Part shown: positions 25,979 to 33,540 of the stretch, one piece after another
Position numbering within the stretch: the stretch's first letter is position 1
How the letters are laid out: each line of letters starts with the position of its first letter
Source: AC-56 sp963798705
GTDB lineage: Bacteria > Actinomycetota > Thermoleophilia > Solirubrobacterales > 70-9
Length of the DNA: 64,000 nt
NCBI GenBank assembly: GCA_963798705.1
Contig: CAWCTW010000005.1
Span: forward strand, 620,001 to 684,000
Direction of reading: 5' to 3'
Translations under genes and position numbers: made by a program
The notes under the pieces: model-generated
What the model saw: only the letters and a program-made list of their open reading frames with translations
Told to the model about the DNA's origin: nothing
Database searches by the model: none

Positions 25979-26852
25979 GCCGGCTCCGCGTCCCCGCGAA
26001 CGGCAGGGCCGCCGCGATCACCACGAATGTGGCCAGCAGAAGCGTGGCCGCACCGGTGTCCACGCTCAGCGTCGGGTAGGCGTCGAAGGCACCGGCGCCG
26101 GCGACTCGCGCCGCGATCGAAACCGCCGTGATGGCGACGCCCGCCGCCAGAAACCGCGTCGCGTACCGGTTGGGCGGCCCGCCGCGCGCCGACCGGGGCG
26201 GGCCGTGCGCGTAGCCGCGGAGCTCAAGCGTCGCGGCGACGTCGACGGCGCGATCGAGCGAGCCCGCCACCAACCGCCGCGCCATCGCGGCCCGACCGAC
26301 CGGGGCCGCGGCGGGACCCCGCAGCGCGGTCGCCTCGGCAAGGCGAACGTGGTCGGCCGCCGCGAGCGGCACCAGCCGCGCGATCAGGGTGGCGGTGAGC
26401 GCCGAGCGCCGAGCCAGCGGCCGCAGCATCCGGAGAACCCGGTCCGGATCGACGGACGCCGAGTGCACCGCGAACGCCATCATCACCACACCTATCCGCA
26501 GCGCGAGCACCGCGCCCTCGGCGAGCGCCTCGGCGCTCACGTCGGTCCGGCCGAGCAGGGGGACCCACAGCCCGTTCACCACCACCGTGTCGCCGCGCTG
26601 CGACACGAGGCCGTTCACCACGACGATCAGGACGCCCAGCCCGAGCCCCCATCGCGCCGACGCGAGCAGCGCCCGACCGGCCTTTGCGGCGAGCCCGGCC
26701 ACGACGACGCCGACGCCCGCCGCGCCGAGGACGATCGGGTTCGAGAAGACGAACGCCACGACCGCCAGCGACGCGACGTACGCGCTCGCCGCGAAAGCCC
26801 CCGCCTGGGCGAGCGGCGTTCGCCGCGGCACGTATGCGATGGGCGACCTCAC
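25971..26852 (-). CDS. ECF transporter transmembrane coupling protein EcfT (CbiQ family)
   Basis: A 293-residue integral membrane protein with about six hydrophobic segments. The start RSPIAYVPRRTPLAQAGA is typical of EcfT. The cytoplasmic coupling helices contain ATALRGPAA and the second A-R-G-like motif LELRGYAHG, which contact the two ATPase domains. The GTG start at 26852 overlaps the stop of the lipoprotein gene by 4 bp, and the stop overlaps the ATPase start. The longer upstream open frame is a shadow of the lipoprotein gene. Confidence 0.88.
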   Translation of the reverse strand: MRSPIAYVPRRTPLAQAGAFAASAYVASLAVVAFVFSNPIVLGAAGVGVVVAGLAAKAGRALLASARWGLGLGVLIVVVNGLVSQRGDTVVVNGLWVPLLGRTDVSAEALAEGAVLALRIGVVMMAFAVHSASVDPDRVLRMLRPLARRSALTATLIARLVPLAAADHVRLAEATALRGPAAAPVGRAAMARRLVAGSLDRAVDVAATLELRGYAHGPPRSARGGPPNRYATRFLAAGVAITAVSIAARVAGAGAFDAYPTLSVDTGAATLLLATFVVIAAALPFAGTRSRHG

Positions 26853-27808
26853 GACCCCTCCGCCTGCCGCACGATCGGGAGCGAGACGGTCCGTGCACCG
26901 ATCGCTGCGACGGCGTATCGATCGCGCAGGGACCGAGCTTGGAGGCTGTCGGCGGCTCGGCTCACGGCGGCCTGGTCCGACCCCGTGACGATCCAGGTCT
27001 GCTGATCGGTGCCGCGCCCGAGCGCCGCCACGAGCCCGGCGCCGGAGCCAAGGTTCCGCGCGGACGCGCCACGAGAGTCGAGGCCGACGAGCCGCCAACC
27101 GCCGTGGACGGGTCCCTTGAAGGTGGCGAACACGCCGGTGCTCTCCGGGCTGCCCCGCAGCGCGTCGACGGCGGGGTCCGTGCGGACCCGCGGCCACGGC
27201 CCGACGAGCATCCGCAATCCCGACCCCGGTGGGGGCTGGGCGTCGCCACCCCGGTCGACCCGCGCCGTCACGCCGACATCGGCGAGCCGATCGACGGCCG
27301 TCGCGCACGCGGAGGCGATCCCGAGACACACGACGCGAACGGGCTCGGGATCGTCAGCCGACGCCTGAGCGAACGGCTCCGGCCACGAGCCCACCACCGC
27401 CGGCACGCTCATGGCTGCTCGCCACTCACGGTAGTCCCACCAGATCCGGTCGCCCCCCCTCACCCGAACGTCGGCCGCGCCCACCGGCGACTCGACTCCG
27501 TTCACGTAGAAGAACCAGTCGCTGCCACCGCCTGCCCCGCCCCCCGAGATCCCGCCGATGGACTGGACGAAGCCGCCGCCGTAGCGAGTGGTGATGCCGG
27601 CCTGATCGTCCAGGAACCGGATCACCGTCTCCGAGGAGGGAGGATCGTCCTCAGTCGCCTGGAGCAACGGCTTCGAGCCGAAGTCGCGCGTGACGGTCAG
27701 GTTCGCCGCGCCCGGCGAGGAGGAGCCGGCGCCGAAGCCGCAGCCGACCGCCGCGACCGCGCAAGCGAGCGTCGTCGCGGCGCCCAGGCGTGAGCGAGCC
27801 GGCTTCAT
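26849..27808 (-). CDS. DUF4430 (transcobalamin beta-like) lipoprotein
   Basis: A 319-residue exported protein. The N-terminus is a signal peptide with a plausible lipobox AVGC (20-23), so it should be tethered to the membrane exterior. Residues about 36-128 match the DUF4430 pattern: VTRDFG, ETVIRFLDD, FVQSIGGISGG, then SDWFFYVNGVES and GGDRIWWDYREW. DUF4430 is structurally related to the C-terminal cobalamin-binding domain of transcobalamin and intrinsic factor. The remaining 190 residues (with VVCLGIASACA and a late GSDQAAV stretch) are not recognised. It is 4 bp after the other DUF4430-type gene and coupled to ecfT. Confidence 0.82.
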   Translation of the reverse strand: MKPARSRLGAATTLACAVAAVGCGFGAGSSSPGAANLTVTRDFGSKPLLQATEDDPPSSETVIRFLDDQAGITTRYGGGFVQSIGGISGGGAGGGSDWFFYVNGVESPVGAADVRVRGGDRIWWDYREWRAAMSVPAVVGSWPEPFAQASADDPEPVRVVCLGIASACATAVDRLADVGVTARVDRGGDAQPPPGSGLRMLVGPWPRVRTDPAVDALRGSPESTGVFATFKGPVHGGWRLVGLDSRGASARNLGSGAGLVAALGRGTDQQTWIVTGSDQAAVSRAADSLQARSLRDRYAVAAIGARTVSLPIVRQAEGS

Positions 27809-27812
27809 CCCA

Positions 27813-28805
27813 TCAGCGCCTCCGCAACCGCTCGCAGCTCGCCGCGATGCGGTCGTTGCGGTCTCCCTTCTCGAGAATCACCTTGTCGCGGCCGCCGCCG
27901 CAGTTGACGTGGTCGCGGCCGCCCGAGCGCAGATTGACGACGTCCGCGCCTCCCCGCGACTTGATGCCGTCCCAGCCGCGGGTGTCCCTGATGCGATCGC
28001 CGCGCTTCGAGCCGTACATGCGCTCGCCGTGAGCGGCCGGGCATCGGCTTCGCCTGGCGCTCACGCACACCGCGACGCGATTCGACGGGACGTCGTTCGC
28101 GGTCCCCGTTGCCTCGAGCCGAGCAGAACGCGCCAGCCGGACCCGGATCTTGCCGTCGGGGCGCGTGGTGCCGACGTTGTCGCCGCCCGCGGTCACCACG
28201 ACACCGCCGGCCGGACTCGACTTGCCCTGGCCGGTGAACCGAATGACCTTGACCGTGAACCCATCGCCCGGCTTCGCGGAGGCGGGCGCTTTCAGGGTCA
28301 ACTCCCTCGGCCCGGACGCCGGCTCGGAGCCGGAGGTGAAGTACCACAGGATCCGATCGCCATTGCTGACCGGAGTCAGGCTCGCGCCGCTGAACGACAC
28401 GACGTGGTTGACGATCAGGTCCCAGTAGCTGAACCCGACCGTCTCGAAGCCGCCCATCGAGCACACGCCGAGGCCGAAGCCGTCGTCGACGAACGCGTCG
28501 CTCAGCACCAGGGGGCGGAGCGCGCGATCCGACGCCAGGGCGTCCTTGACGATTCCCAGCGCGTTCGGCGAGTCCATGCGGTACCGCCTTTGTCTGCTCG
28601 GACTGCCGAAGCAATCCGCCTTGCGGCTCGACCGGACGGTGGTCGACCCGGTGTATTGGCGAAACTCGGCGAGCGTGCGACCCGTGTTGGTCACCACCCG
28701 CAGGTGCGCCCACTTGGTCTTCGCCGTGGCGGAGCCGTCCGCGGCCAGTACGACGAAGATGGCAGCGGCGATCGCGGCGCCGTGCCGGAAACGAGATCTG
28801 AGCAT
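27813..28805 (-). CDS. Secreted DUF4430-like protein with Ig-like and RTX-like C-terminal parts
   Basis: First gene behind the cobalamin riboswitch, 330 residues. A signal peptide (about 1-28, cleaved after ATA) leads to a divergent DUF4430-type domain (about 33-157): LRVVTNTG, NALGIVKDAL, SYWDLIVNHV and NGDRILWYFT follow the same order as in the neighbouring protein. Residues 170-247 resemble an Ig-like or carboxypeptidase-regulatory beta domain. The last 70 residues contain Gly/Asp-rich repeats (KRGDRIRD, GGADVVNL, GGRDHVN, GGRDKV) like calcium-binding RTX repeats. Six Cys residues may pair outside the cell. A strong Shine-Dalgarno (GGAAGGGATGG) precedes the ATG. Confidence 0.75.
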   Translation of the reverse strand: MLRSRFRHGAAIAAAIFVVLAADGSATAKTKWAHLRVVTNTGRTLAEFRQYTGSTTVRSSRKADCFGSPSRQRRYRMDSPNALGIVKDALASDRALRPLVLSDAFVDDGFGLGVCSMGGFETVGFSYWDLIVNHVVSFSGASLTPVSNGDRILWYFTSGSEPASGPRELTLKAPASAKPGDGFTVKVIRFTGQGKSSPAGGVVVTAGGDNVGTTRPDGKIRVRLARSARLEATGTANDVPSNRVAVCVSARRSRCPAAHGERMYGSKRGDRIRDTRGWDGIKSRGGADVVNLRSGGRDHVNCGGGRDKVILEKGDRNDRIAASCERLRRR

Positions 28806-28845
28806 GAGCCATCCCTTCCTCGAGGGTCGATTGGGCTGGCCGACG

Positions 28846-29012
28846 GACAGGTCTCCTGGCTTCCGGATCTCGGCGCCGCACCTTCCCAGGGACGCTGAGG
28901 TGTCCCCAGTGGCTGGCCGCGCGGGCCGCGCGGAGCCGTGTTACCCGGTCACAGTGGCGGGACCGCGCCGGTCTTTCACCGGACTTCCCTTGACCACCGG
29001 CCCTTATGTGGG
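28846..29012 (-). promoter_or_regulatory. Cobalamin riboswitch
   Basis: On the minus strand the leader of the operon contains the conserved cobalamin aptamer core in order. These are GGGAAGTCCGGTGAAAG, then the GGTCCCGCCACTGTGACC region, and finally the B12-box-like GGAAGCCAGGAGACC. The last element ends about 45 nt before the ATG at 28805, so ligand binding could control access to the Shine-Dalgarno site at about 28808-28818 or termination. A -10-like TATATC is at 29020-29025; no -35 is evident. It predicts that the downstream genes are repressed when adenosyl- or methylcobalamin is plentiful. Confidence 0.93.
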
Positions 29013-29077
29013 GCAGCAGGATATATCAGCCACGGCCGACGCCGGCCGGGCTTGCGGGCGGCACCCCGAGAGGGCTC

Positions 29078-29464
29078 TTACCGCTGGCGCTCGGTGACCT
29101 TGCGCTGGAGCTCCTCGACCACCTCGGGCATGGTCTTGCGCATCCGCGAGAGCTCCCAGTGCTCGATCTTGAAGACCCGGAGGCGGGATGTGGCGGTCAC
29201 CGTGGCGGAGCGCTCCTGCTTCTCCAGGAGGCCCTGCTCGCCGAAGACGTCGCCGGGGCCGAGGTCCGCGATGTGCTCGCCGCCGCGCTCGACCTTGGCG
29301 GTGCCGTCCTCGATCGCGAAGAAGTGATTGGAGTACCCGCCCTCCTTGACGACCACCTGGCCCTCGGCGAACTCGTCGGTCTCCGCGAACGGCGCGATCT
29401 TGCGGAGCTTGTCCTCTGGGACCTCTGCGAACAGGGGGATGGTCTTCAGCAGGCTTACGTCCAA
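29078..29464 (-). CDS. Single-domain cyclic-nucleotide-binding protein
   Basis: A 128-residue CRP-type cNMP-binding domain without a DNA-binding domain. It opens with LLKTIPLFAEVPEDKL, has the glycine-rich roll (FAEGQVVVKEGG) and the phosphate-binding cassette region GPGDVFGEQGLLEKQERSATVTA. In this region the canonical Arg-Ser pair is present as RSA. It may bind cAMP or act as a scaffold. The start is TTG with GGAGC upstream. It stands between the riboswitch and the HesB-like gene on the same strand. Confidence 0.85.
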   Translation of the reverse strand: MDVSLLKTIPLFAEVPEDKLRKIAPFAETDEFAEGQVVVKEGGYSNHFFAIEDGTAKVERGGEHIADLGPGDVFGEQGLLEKQERSATVTATSRLRVFKIEHWELSRMRKTMPEVVEELQRKVTERQR

Positions 29465-29527
29465 AGCTCCTCCGATCGTTTCCGGTTGGAACCTAACCGA
29501 TGCGGTTGTGGCACGTCGCGATGGGAA

Positions 29528-29830
29528 TCAGCGCGCCTCCGCCTGAATGTCGAGGCTGAACCGCACGTCGTCCCCGACGTAGTCGGCGTCGAGCAGCTTG
29601 TCGTCGAGCAGCGCAGCCGCGTCGGGATCCACGAAGACCCTCTCGGCCTCCAGGATCTCGTCGCCCTCCTCGGGAGCGGCGACCACCGAGAGACGCAGGT
29701 CGGTGCGCGCCTCGCCGCTCTCGTCGGCGGTCAGCTCGCGCGTTATCCGCAGGCCGGCTCCCTCGGGTATGCCGGGAGCCCCGACGATTCCTTTGATCGC
29801 CGTGGCCGCGTCCTCGCTGATCGCAAGCAC
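29528..29830 (-). CDS. HesB/IscA-like protein lacking cysteines
   Basis: A 100-residue protein with the fold pattern of A-type iron-sulfur carriers (ISEDAATAIKGIV at the start, GAGLRIT, VFVDPDAAALLDDKLLDADY in the middle). It contains no Cys at all, so it cannot ligate an Fe-S cluster in the usual way. Similar Cys-less HesB-like proteins occur in actinobacteria with unknown function. Start GTG with AAGGGAG upstream. It sits between the cNMP protein and DUF2294 genes on the same strand. Confidence 0.78.
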   Translation of the reverse strand: MLAISEDAATAIKGIVGAPGIPEGAGLRITRELTADESGEARTDLRLSVVAAPEEGDEILEAERVFVDPDAAALLDDKLLDADYVGDDVRFSLDIQAEAR

Positions 29831-29878
29831 GTCGCTCCCTTCGGATGCAGGTGGTCGGGTATGGACCTGGACGCGACC

Positions 29879-30289
29879 TTAACCGACTTCCGGAAGCGCA
29901 TCCAGGGCGCTTGGATCTCCGAGGCCGTCCCCCGACGGCTCGAGCACGAAGATCTCCACCGCCAAGTCGGGGTCCTGGTGGATCTGGCTCATGTAGGCGA
30001 TGACCCGCCGTCCCGTCGCCCCCTCCACGATCGCCGTGAACTGCTCCTCCATGACGGTCTGGAAGCTGCGGCGCATGTCGTAGACCGCGTCGACATTGCC
30101 CTGATCGATGAGCGTTCGCTCCACGGTCGTGAATCCGCCCCGCAGGATGCAGATCACCGTGTCGTTGACCAGGTGCGTCTTGGCCTTGGTGGGACCCTTG
30201 CCGTAGTAGCGGCTGTGAAGCTGCACAAGGCCGGTCGAGATCTGGGCCAGGACCTCGCCACGCTTCGAGTCATGCCGCGTGCGTTCCAA
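29879..30289 (-). CDS. DUF2294 protein (copy 1)
   Basis: A 136-residue soluble protein of the DUF2294 family, whose biochemical function is unknown. Family pattern: LVQLHSRYYGKGPTKAK, VICILRGGFTTVE, MRRSFQTVMEEQFTAIVEGATGRRVIAYMSQIHQDPDLAVEIFVL. I use the TTG at 30289, preceded by GGAAGGTGG eight bases upstream; a GTG a few codons before is possible. It is close to copy 2 (about 55% identical by eye in the core) and on the same strand, which suggests tandem duplication. Confidence 0.82.
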   Translation of the reverse strand: MERTRHDSKRGEVLAQISTGLVQLHSRYYGKGPTKAKTHLVNDTVICILRGGFTTVERTLIDQGNVDAVYDMRRSFQTVMEEQFTAIVEGATGRRVIAYMSQIHQDPDLAVEIFVLEPSGDGLGDPSALDALPEVG

Positions 30290-30399
30290 CGTAGGTGCCA
30301 CCTTCCATGCGCGTCGTTCTTGACTGGTACCTCCGCCCCCCTTGATGACGGCGCGCACGAAGGGAAGAGTTGCGGCAAGACCCAACGAGCGCCGAAAGT

Positions 30400-30819
30400 C
30401 TAGTTCCCGGGCGGCTCCCCGCGGGTTGGGTCGCCGTCGGCGGGAGGCATGTCGTCGGCGTGCTCCGCCGCTCCGTCGAGGACGAAGAGCTCGGCGGCGA
30501 GATCGGGGTTGGTGTGAATCTGACTCATGTACGCGACGACCTTCCGCCCGGTGGCCCCCTCGACCACGGCGCGGAAACGATCCTCCATGGCCGACTGAAA
30601 GCTGCGGCGGACCTCGTGCACCGCCTGGGACTTTCCGTCCGCGATCAACGTGGCCTCGACGGTCGTGAACCCTCCCTCGAGAATCGAGACCACGGTGTCG
30701 CCGACAAGGAAGCTGCGCGCCTTCGTCGGCCCCCTGCCGTAGTACTCGCTGTGCAGGCTCACGAGCTCCCTCGTGATGGTCGCCATGTCCTCGCCGTCCG
30801 CGCGATGCCGTCCGTCCAA
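30400..30819 (-). CDS. DUF2294 protein (copy 2)
   Basis: A 139-residue paralogue of the neighbouring gene: LVSLHSEYYGRGPTKAR, VVSILEGGFTTVE, VRRSFQSAMEDRFRAVVEGATGRKVVAYMSQIH, then an acidic, Pro-rich tail. The TTG at 30819 has AGGAAGG about ten bases upstream and gives an N-terminus that aligns with copy 1. A TTG at 30855 would add 12 residues. A 260-bp divergent gap separates it from copy 3. Confidence 0.82.
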   Translation of the reverse strand: MDGRHRADGEDMATITRELVSLHSEYYGRGPTKARSFLVGDTVVSILEGGFTTVEATLIADGKSQAVHEVRRSFQSAMEDRFRAVVEGATGRKVVAYMSQIHTNPDLAAELFVLDGAAEHADDMPPADGDPTRGEPPGN

Positions 30820-31079
30820 GAGGATGCGGCCTTCCTGGCAACTCTCTTGAACCAACGCCCGGGGGAAGAATCACCGAGATCCGGCGGACGCCCTCGTTCG
30901 AGGGTACCACCACGCAGCCGACCGGTCGTAGCGGGAGGCGTATGCTTATGAGCGGTCGAGCGCGGCGCACCCGCGACGCGGCGACTGGCCGAGTCGAGAT
31001 CGGACGGCATCCCGGGGCACGGCTCCGGCGGCACCGGACCTTCGAGATCCATGCGATGCCCCATTCGGGAGGTGGACTC

Positions 31080-31496
31080 TTGGAGGACCGAGCAGAGGGC
31101 CCTGGGCCGATCGATCCAGATCCCCCGTACCGGGACGCGGCCCCCTCGCAGCCGTCCGCCGCGGAGCAGATACGGAGGGACATCCTCACGATTCACCGCG
31201 ACTCGTACGGCCGTGGCGCAGATGTGACTCAGGCCTACGTCTTGGACGACACCGTGATCGTGATCCTCGACGGCCTCGAGCTGCTGCCGAATGAGGAGTT
31301 CCTCATCGAGCGCGATCACGGGGACGCGGTGAAGGCCGTGCGAGAGCAGTTCCAGCAGGCCATCCGCCCCACGTTCGCGGCGGCCGTCGAGCGTGCCACC
31401 GGGCGCCGGGTGGTGGGCTTCGCCAGTCACGCAGAACTCGACCAGGGGCGCTTCGCGGTCGAGATCTTTAGGCTCGCGCCCGTCCAGCAGGAGTAG
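31080..31496 (+). CDS. DUF2294 protein (copy 3, divergent)
   Basis: A 138-residue DUF2294 protein on the opposite strand to copies 1 and 2 and less similar to them: ILTIHRDSYGRGADVTQAYVLDDTVIVILDG, AVREQFQQAIRPTFAAAVERATGRRVVGFASHAEL. Here GPTKAK is replaced by GADVTQA. I chose the TTG at 31080 because GGGAGG lies seven bases upstream; an ATG at 31056 or a frame open from 30942 would give longer versions. It is followed by a STAS gene on the same strand. Confidence 0.78.
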   Translation: MEDRAEGPGPIDPDPPYRDAAPSQPSAAEQIRRDILTIHRDSYGRGADVTQAYVLDDTVIVILDGLELLPNEEFLIERDHGDAVKAVREQFQQAIRPTFAAAVERATGRRVVGFASHAELDQGRFAVEIFRLAPVQQE

Positions 31497-31633
31497 ACTC
31501 GGTCGGCAGCCAAAGGACGGATCTCCGGACATCGGCTGTACGCCCGCTCTCCAGGACGTTCGGCAGCCGGACCGGCAGCACGGCGGACTCTGAGCTATGT
31601 CGAGTCAACAGGACCCTTGGGGGAGACGAAGCC

Positions 31634-32035
31634 GTGGAAGTTCGAGTACCCGATGCATCCGCGCCCGGAGTGCCGTACGTAGTGGAGGTCGACGGCGATC
31701 TTGACATCGCAACCGTCGCGGACCTCGAGCAGCCGGTGTTCAGCGCAATCGAGGAGGGTCGGCGACCCATGGTGCTGGACCTGAGCGAGTGCGCATTCAT
31801 CGACTCCGCCGGCATCCGCCTGCTGCTGCGGACTCATCGCCGCCTTCACCTCGACGGCGACGGTCGTGGACCCGACGGCGACGGTCGTGGACGCCTGCTG
31901 GCGGTCATCGCCCGCGACCACGTCGCCGGGCTCCTGCGGCTGACCTCGGTGGACAAGGTAATCGCGGTGGCCGCCTCGCGCGGGCAAGCCGAGGCGTTCT
32001 TCGCCGCGTCTGACGACGGCGCCGCTGGTGCCTGA
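31634..32035 (+). CDS. STAS-domain anti-sigma factor antagonist
   Basis: A 133-residue single STAS domain of the SpoIIAA/RsbV type: YVVEVDGDLDIATVADLE, then MVLDLSECAFIDSAGIRLLLR. Here the Ser of DSAG is the usual phosphorylation site for a partner anti-sigma kinase. No such kinase or sigma factor is adjacent; the SpoIIE phosphatase at 52.9 kb is a possible partner. Between helix and next strand there is an unusual loop of two DGDGRG units. Start GTG, with GGGGGAG about eight bases upstream. Confidence 0.85.
   Translation: MEVRVPDASAPGVPYVVEVDGDLDIATVADLEQPVFSAIEEGRRPMVLDLSECAFIDSAGIRLLLRTHRRLHLDGDGRGPDGDGRGRLLAVIARDHVAGLLRLTSVDKVIAVAASRGQAEAFFAASDDGAAGA
31853..31894 (+). repeat. In-frame 21-bp tandem duplication in the STAS gene
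   Basis: Two copies of a 21-bp unit (31853-31873 and 31874-31894) differ at one base near the end. Each encodes DGDGRGP/R, so the loop is lengthened by seven residues without breaking the frame. It is a candidate for replication slippage. Confidence 0.85.
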
Positions 32036-32087
32036 GCCCGTGGCGGCGGGGGATGCCCCAGAAGCGCTGATCGAGATCGACGACTGA

Positions 32088-32134
32088 GCCCCGGTCCGCG
32101 ATCCCGTCAGCGTGACGGGACTCGCGGATGGGGC
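32088..32134. terminator. Long bidirectional hairpin between convergent genes
   Basis: Left arm 32088-32109 and right arm 32113-32134 pair over about 20 bp with one or two mismatches around a 3-base loop. The core, TCCCGTCA-GCG-TGACGGGA, is perfect. It lies between the STAS gene (plus strand) and the ferredoxin gene (minus strand) and should stop transcription from either side, though without T-runs. Confidence 0.7.
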
Positions 32135-32143
32135 CCTCACGCG

Positions 32144-32350
32144 TCAGGGGTAGATCTGGCCGCCGGTCTCGGAGTCGATGACCGTGATCGCGATCGACGG
32201 GCACACCTCGGCGGCCTGAACGATCATGTCGTCCGGTCCGTCTCCGATCACCACCGCGGTGTCCTCGAGGGCGAACACCTGCGGCGCCACGTCAACGCAG
32301 TCGCCGTGTGCCGCGCAGGCGTTCGGGTCGATGGTCGGCAAATAGCTCAT
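32144..32350 (-). CDS. Small single-cluster ferredoxin
   Basis: A 68-residue ferredoxin with the pattern CAAHGDC (Cys12 and Cys18) and a late CPSIAI (Cys50). Three Cys in CX5C...CP spacing suggest a [3Fe-4S] cluster, as in ferredoxins that feed P450s or NAD(P)H-dependent reductases. It overlaps the flavoprotein reductase stop by 4 bp (ATGA) and is the last gene of redox island 1. Confidence 0.9.
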   Translation of the reverse strand: MSYLPTIDPNACAAHGDCVDVAPQVFALEDTAVVIGDGPDDMIVQAAEVCPSIAITVIDSETGGQIYP

Positions 32351-33540
32351 GCTGCCTTCTCCTGTGGTTCGTCGATTGAGTTTCCATGGGTCAGCTCGAT
32401 CTGGCGGCGGAGGTCGGCCAGCCTTCGGGGCTGACTCACGCTGAGGGCGGCCACCGGGCGCCCGTCCCGCTCGTATACGACCGTGAAGTCGCGTGCCGCC
32501 GGGTCGCCCTCGATCCGGTGGCCGTCGGCGATTCCGGCGTGCCCCACGAACGAGACCCGAAGCCCGTACTGATCGCTCCAGAAGCTGGGCAGCGGCGGCG
32601 GCGTGTCGCGATCGCCGAGCATCGCGAGCGCTGCCGCGGCCCCTCCCCGCGACGCCGAGTCCCAGTGCTCCGTGCGCACATGGCGCCCGAGGCGGGGCTC
32701 GAACGTGGCCGCGACGTCTCCGGCGGCGAGCACATCGGGCAGGGCCGTGCGGCCGGCGACGCTGGCGGGGACGCCGTCATGGGGCAGCCCCGTGCCATGG
32801 AGCCATCCGGTCTCGGGGGCGACGCCCACTCCCACCACTACGACGTCGCACTGGATCGCGCGGCCGTCTGTGAGCACGAGCTCCTCCACATGCCCCTTGC
32901 CCCGGGCGCCCTCCAGCATCGCCGGGGCGAGCACGTTGACGCCCTCGCTGCCGTGGAGCTCTGCGAACCACTCCCCCACCCGCTCTCCGAGGATGCCGGC
33001 GAGGGGTGCCGCCTGTGCCTCGATCACGGTCACGTCCACACCCAGGCCGCGCGCGGTGGAGGCGATCTCCTGGCCGATGAAGCCGGCGCCCACGATGGCG
33101 AGGCGCGCTCCGTTGGAGAGCTGGGGACGCAGCCGCTCGACGTCGAAGATGGTGCGAACGGTGTGCACGTTTCCATAGCCGCGCAGAAACGGGAGCTGCC
33201 TGGGTCGCGAGCCCGTGGCGATGAGGAGCTTCTCGTACGGGATGCGGCGACCGCCGCTGACCACCAGCACGTGGGCGACCGGATCGAGGCGGGTGCCCAT
33301 CAGGCCGAGGTGCAGCTCGACGTCGTTGTCCGCGTACCAGTCGCTCGGCCGGAGCCACGCCGAATCGGCGCCGGCGCGCCCGGCGAGGACGCCCTTCGAG
33401 AGCGGGGGCCGGTCGTACGGCGGCACCGCCTCCGCGCAGATCATCGTGAGGCGGCCATCGTGGCCACGGCGCCTGAGGGTCTCGGCGCATCGCTGGCCCG
33501 CCAGGCCACCCCCCACGATCACCACGCCCGCGCCCTTCAT
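32347..33540 (-). CDS. FAD-dependent NAD(P)H-ferredoxin reductase
   Basis: A 397-residue pyridine-nucleotide-disulfide-type oxidoreductase of the ferredoxin reductase (BphA4-like) group. The N-terminal FAD motif is VVIVGGGLAGQRCAETLRR, and the NAD(P)H-binding motif is LAIVGAGFIGQEIASTARGLG. A C-terminal FAD contact is VLAAGDVAATFEP, followed by a reductase C-terminal domain (SFWSDQYGLRVSFVG). No redox-active CxxC is present, as in ferredoxin reductases. It should move electrons between NAD(P)H and the adjacent ferredoxin. The start overlaps the membrane protein stop by 4 bp. Confidence 0.9.
   Translation of the reverse strand: MKGAGVVIVGGGLAGQRCAETLRRRGHDGRLTMICAEAVPPYDRPPLSKGVLAGRAGADSAWLRPSDWYADNDVELHLGLMGTRLDPVAHVLVVSGGRRIPYEKLLIATGSRPRQLPFLRGYGNVHTVRTIFDVERLRPQLSNGARLAIVGAGFIGQEIASTARGLGVDVTVIEAQAAPLAGILGERVGEWFAELHGSEGVNVLAPAMLEGARGKGHVEELVLTDGRAIQCDVVVVGVGVAPETGWLHGTGLPHDGVPASVAGRTALPDVLAAGDVAATFEPRLGRHVRTEHWDSASRGGAAAALAMLGDRDTPPPLPSFWSDQYGLRVSFVGHAGIADGHRIEGDPAARDFTVVYERDGRPVAALSVSQPRRLADLRRQIELTHGNSIDEPQEKAA

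Noticed and set aside
31853..31894. Short tandem repeats as a CRISPR-like array
   Set aside because: Only two in-frame units without spacers, within a coding region. No CRISPR-like array was noticed anywhere in the window.
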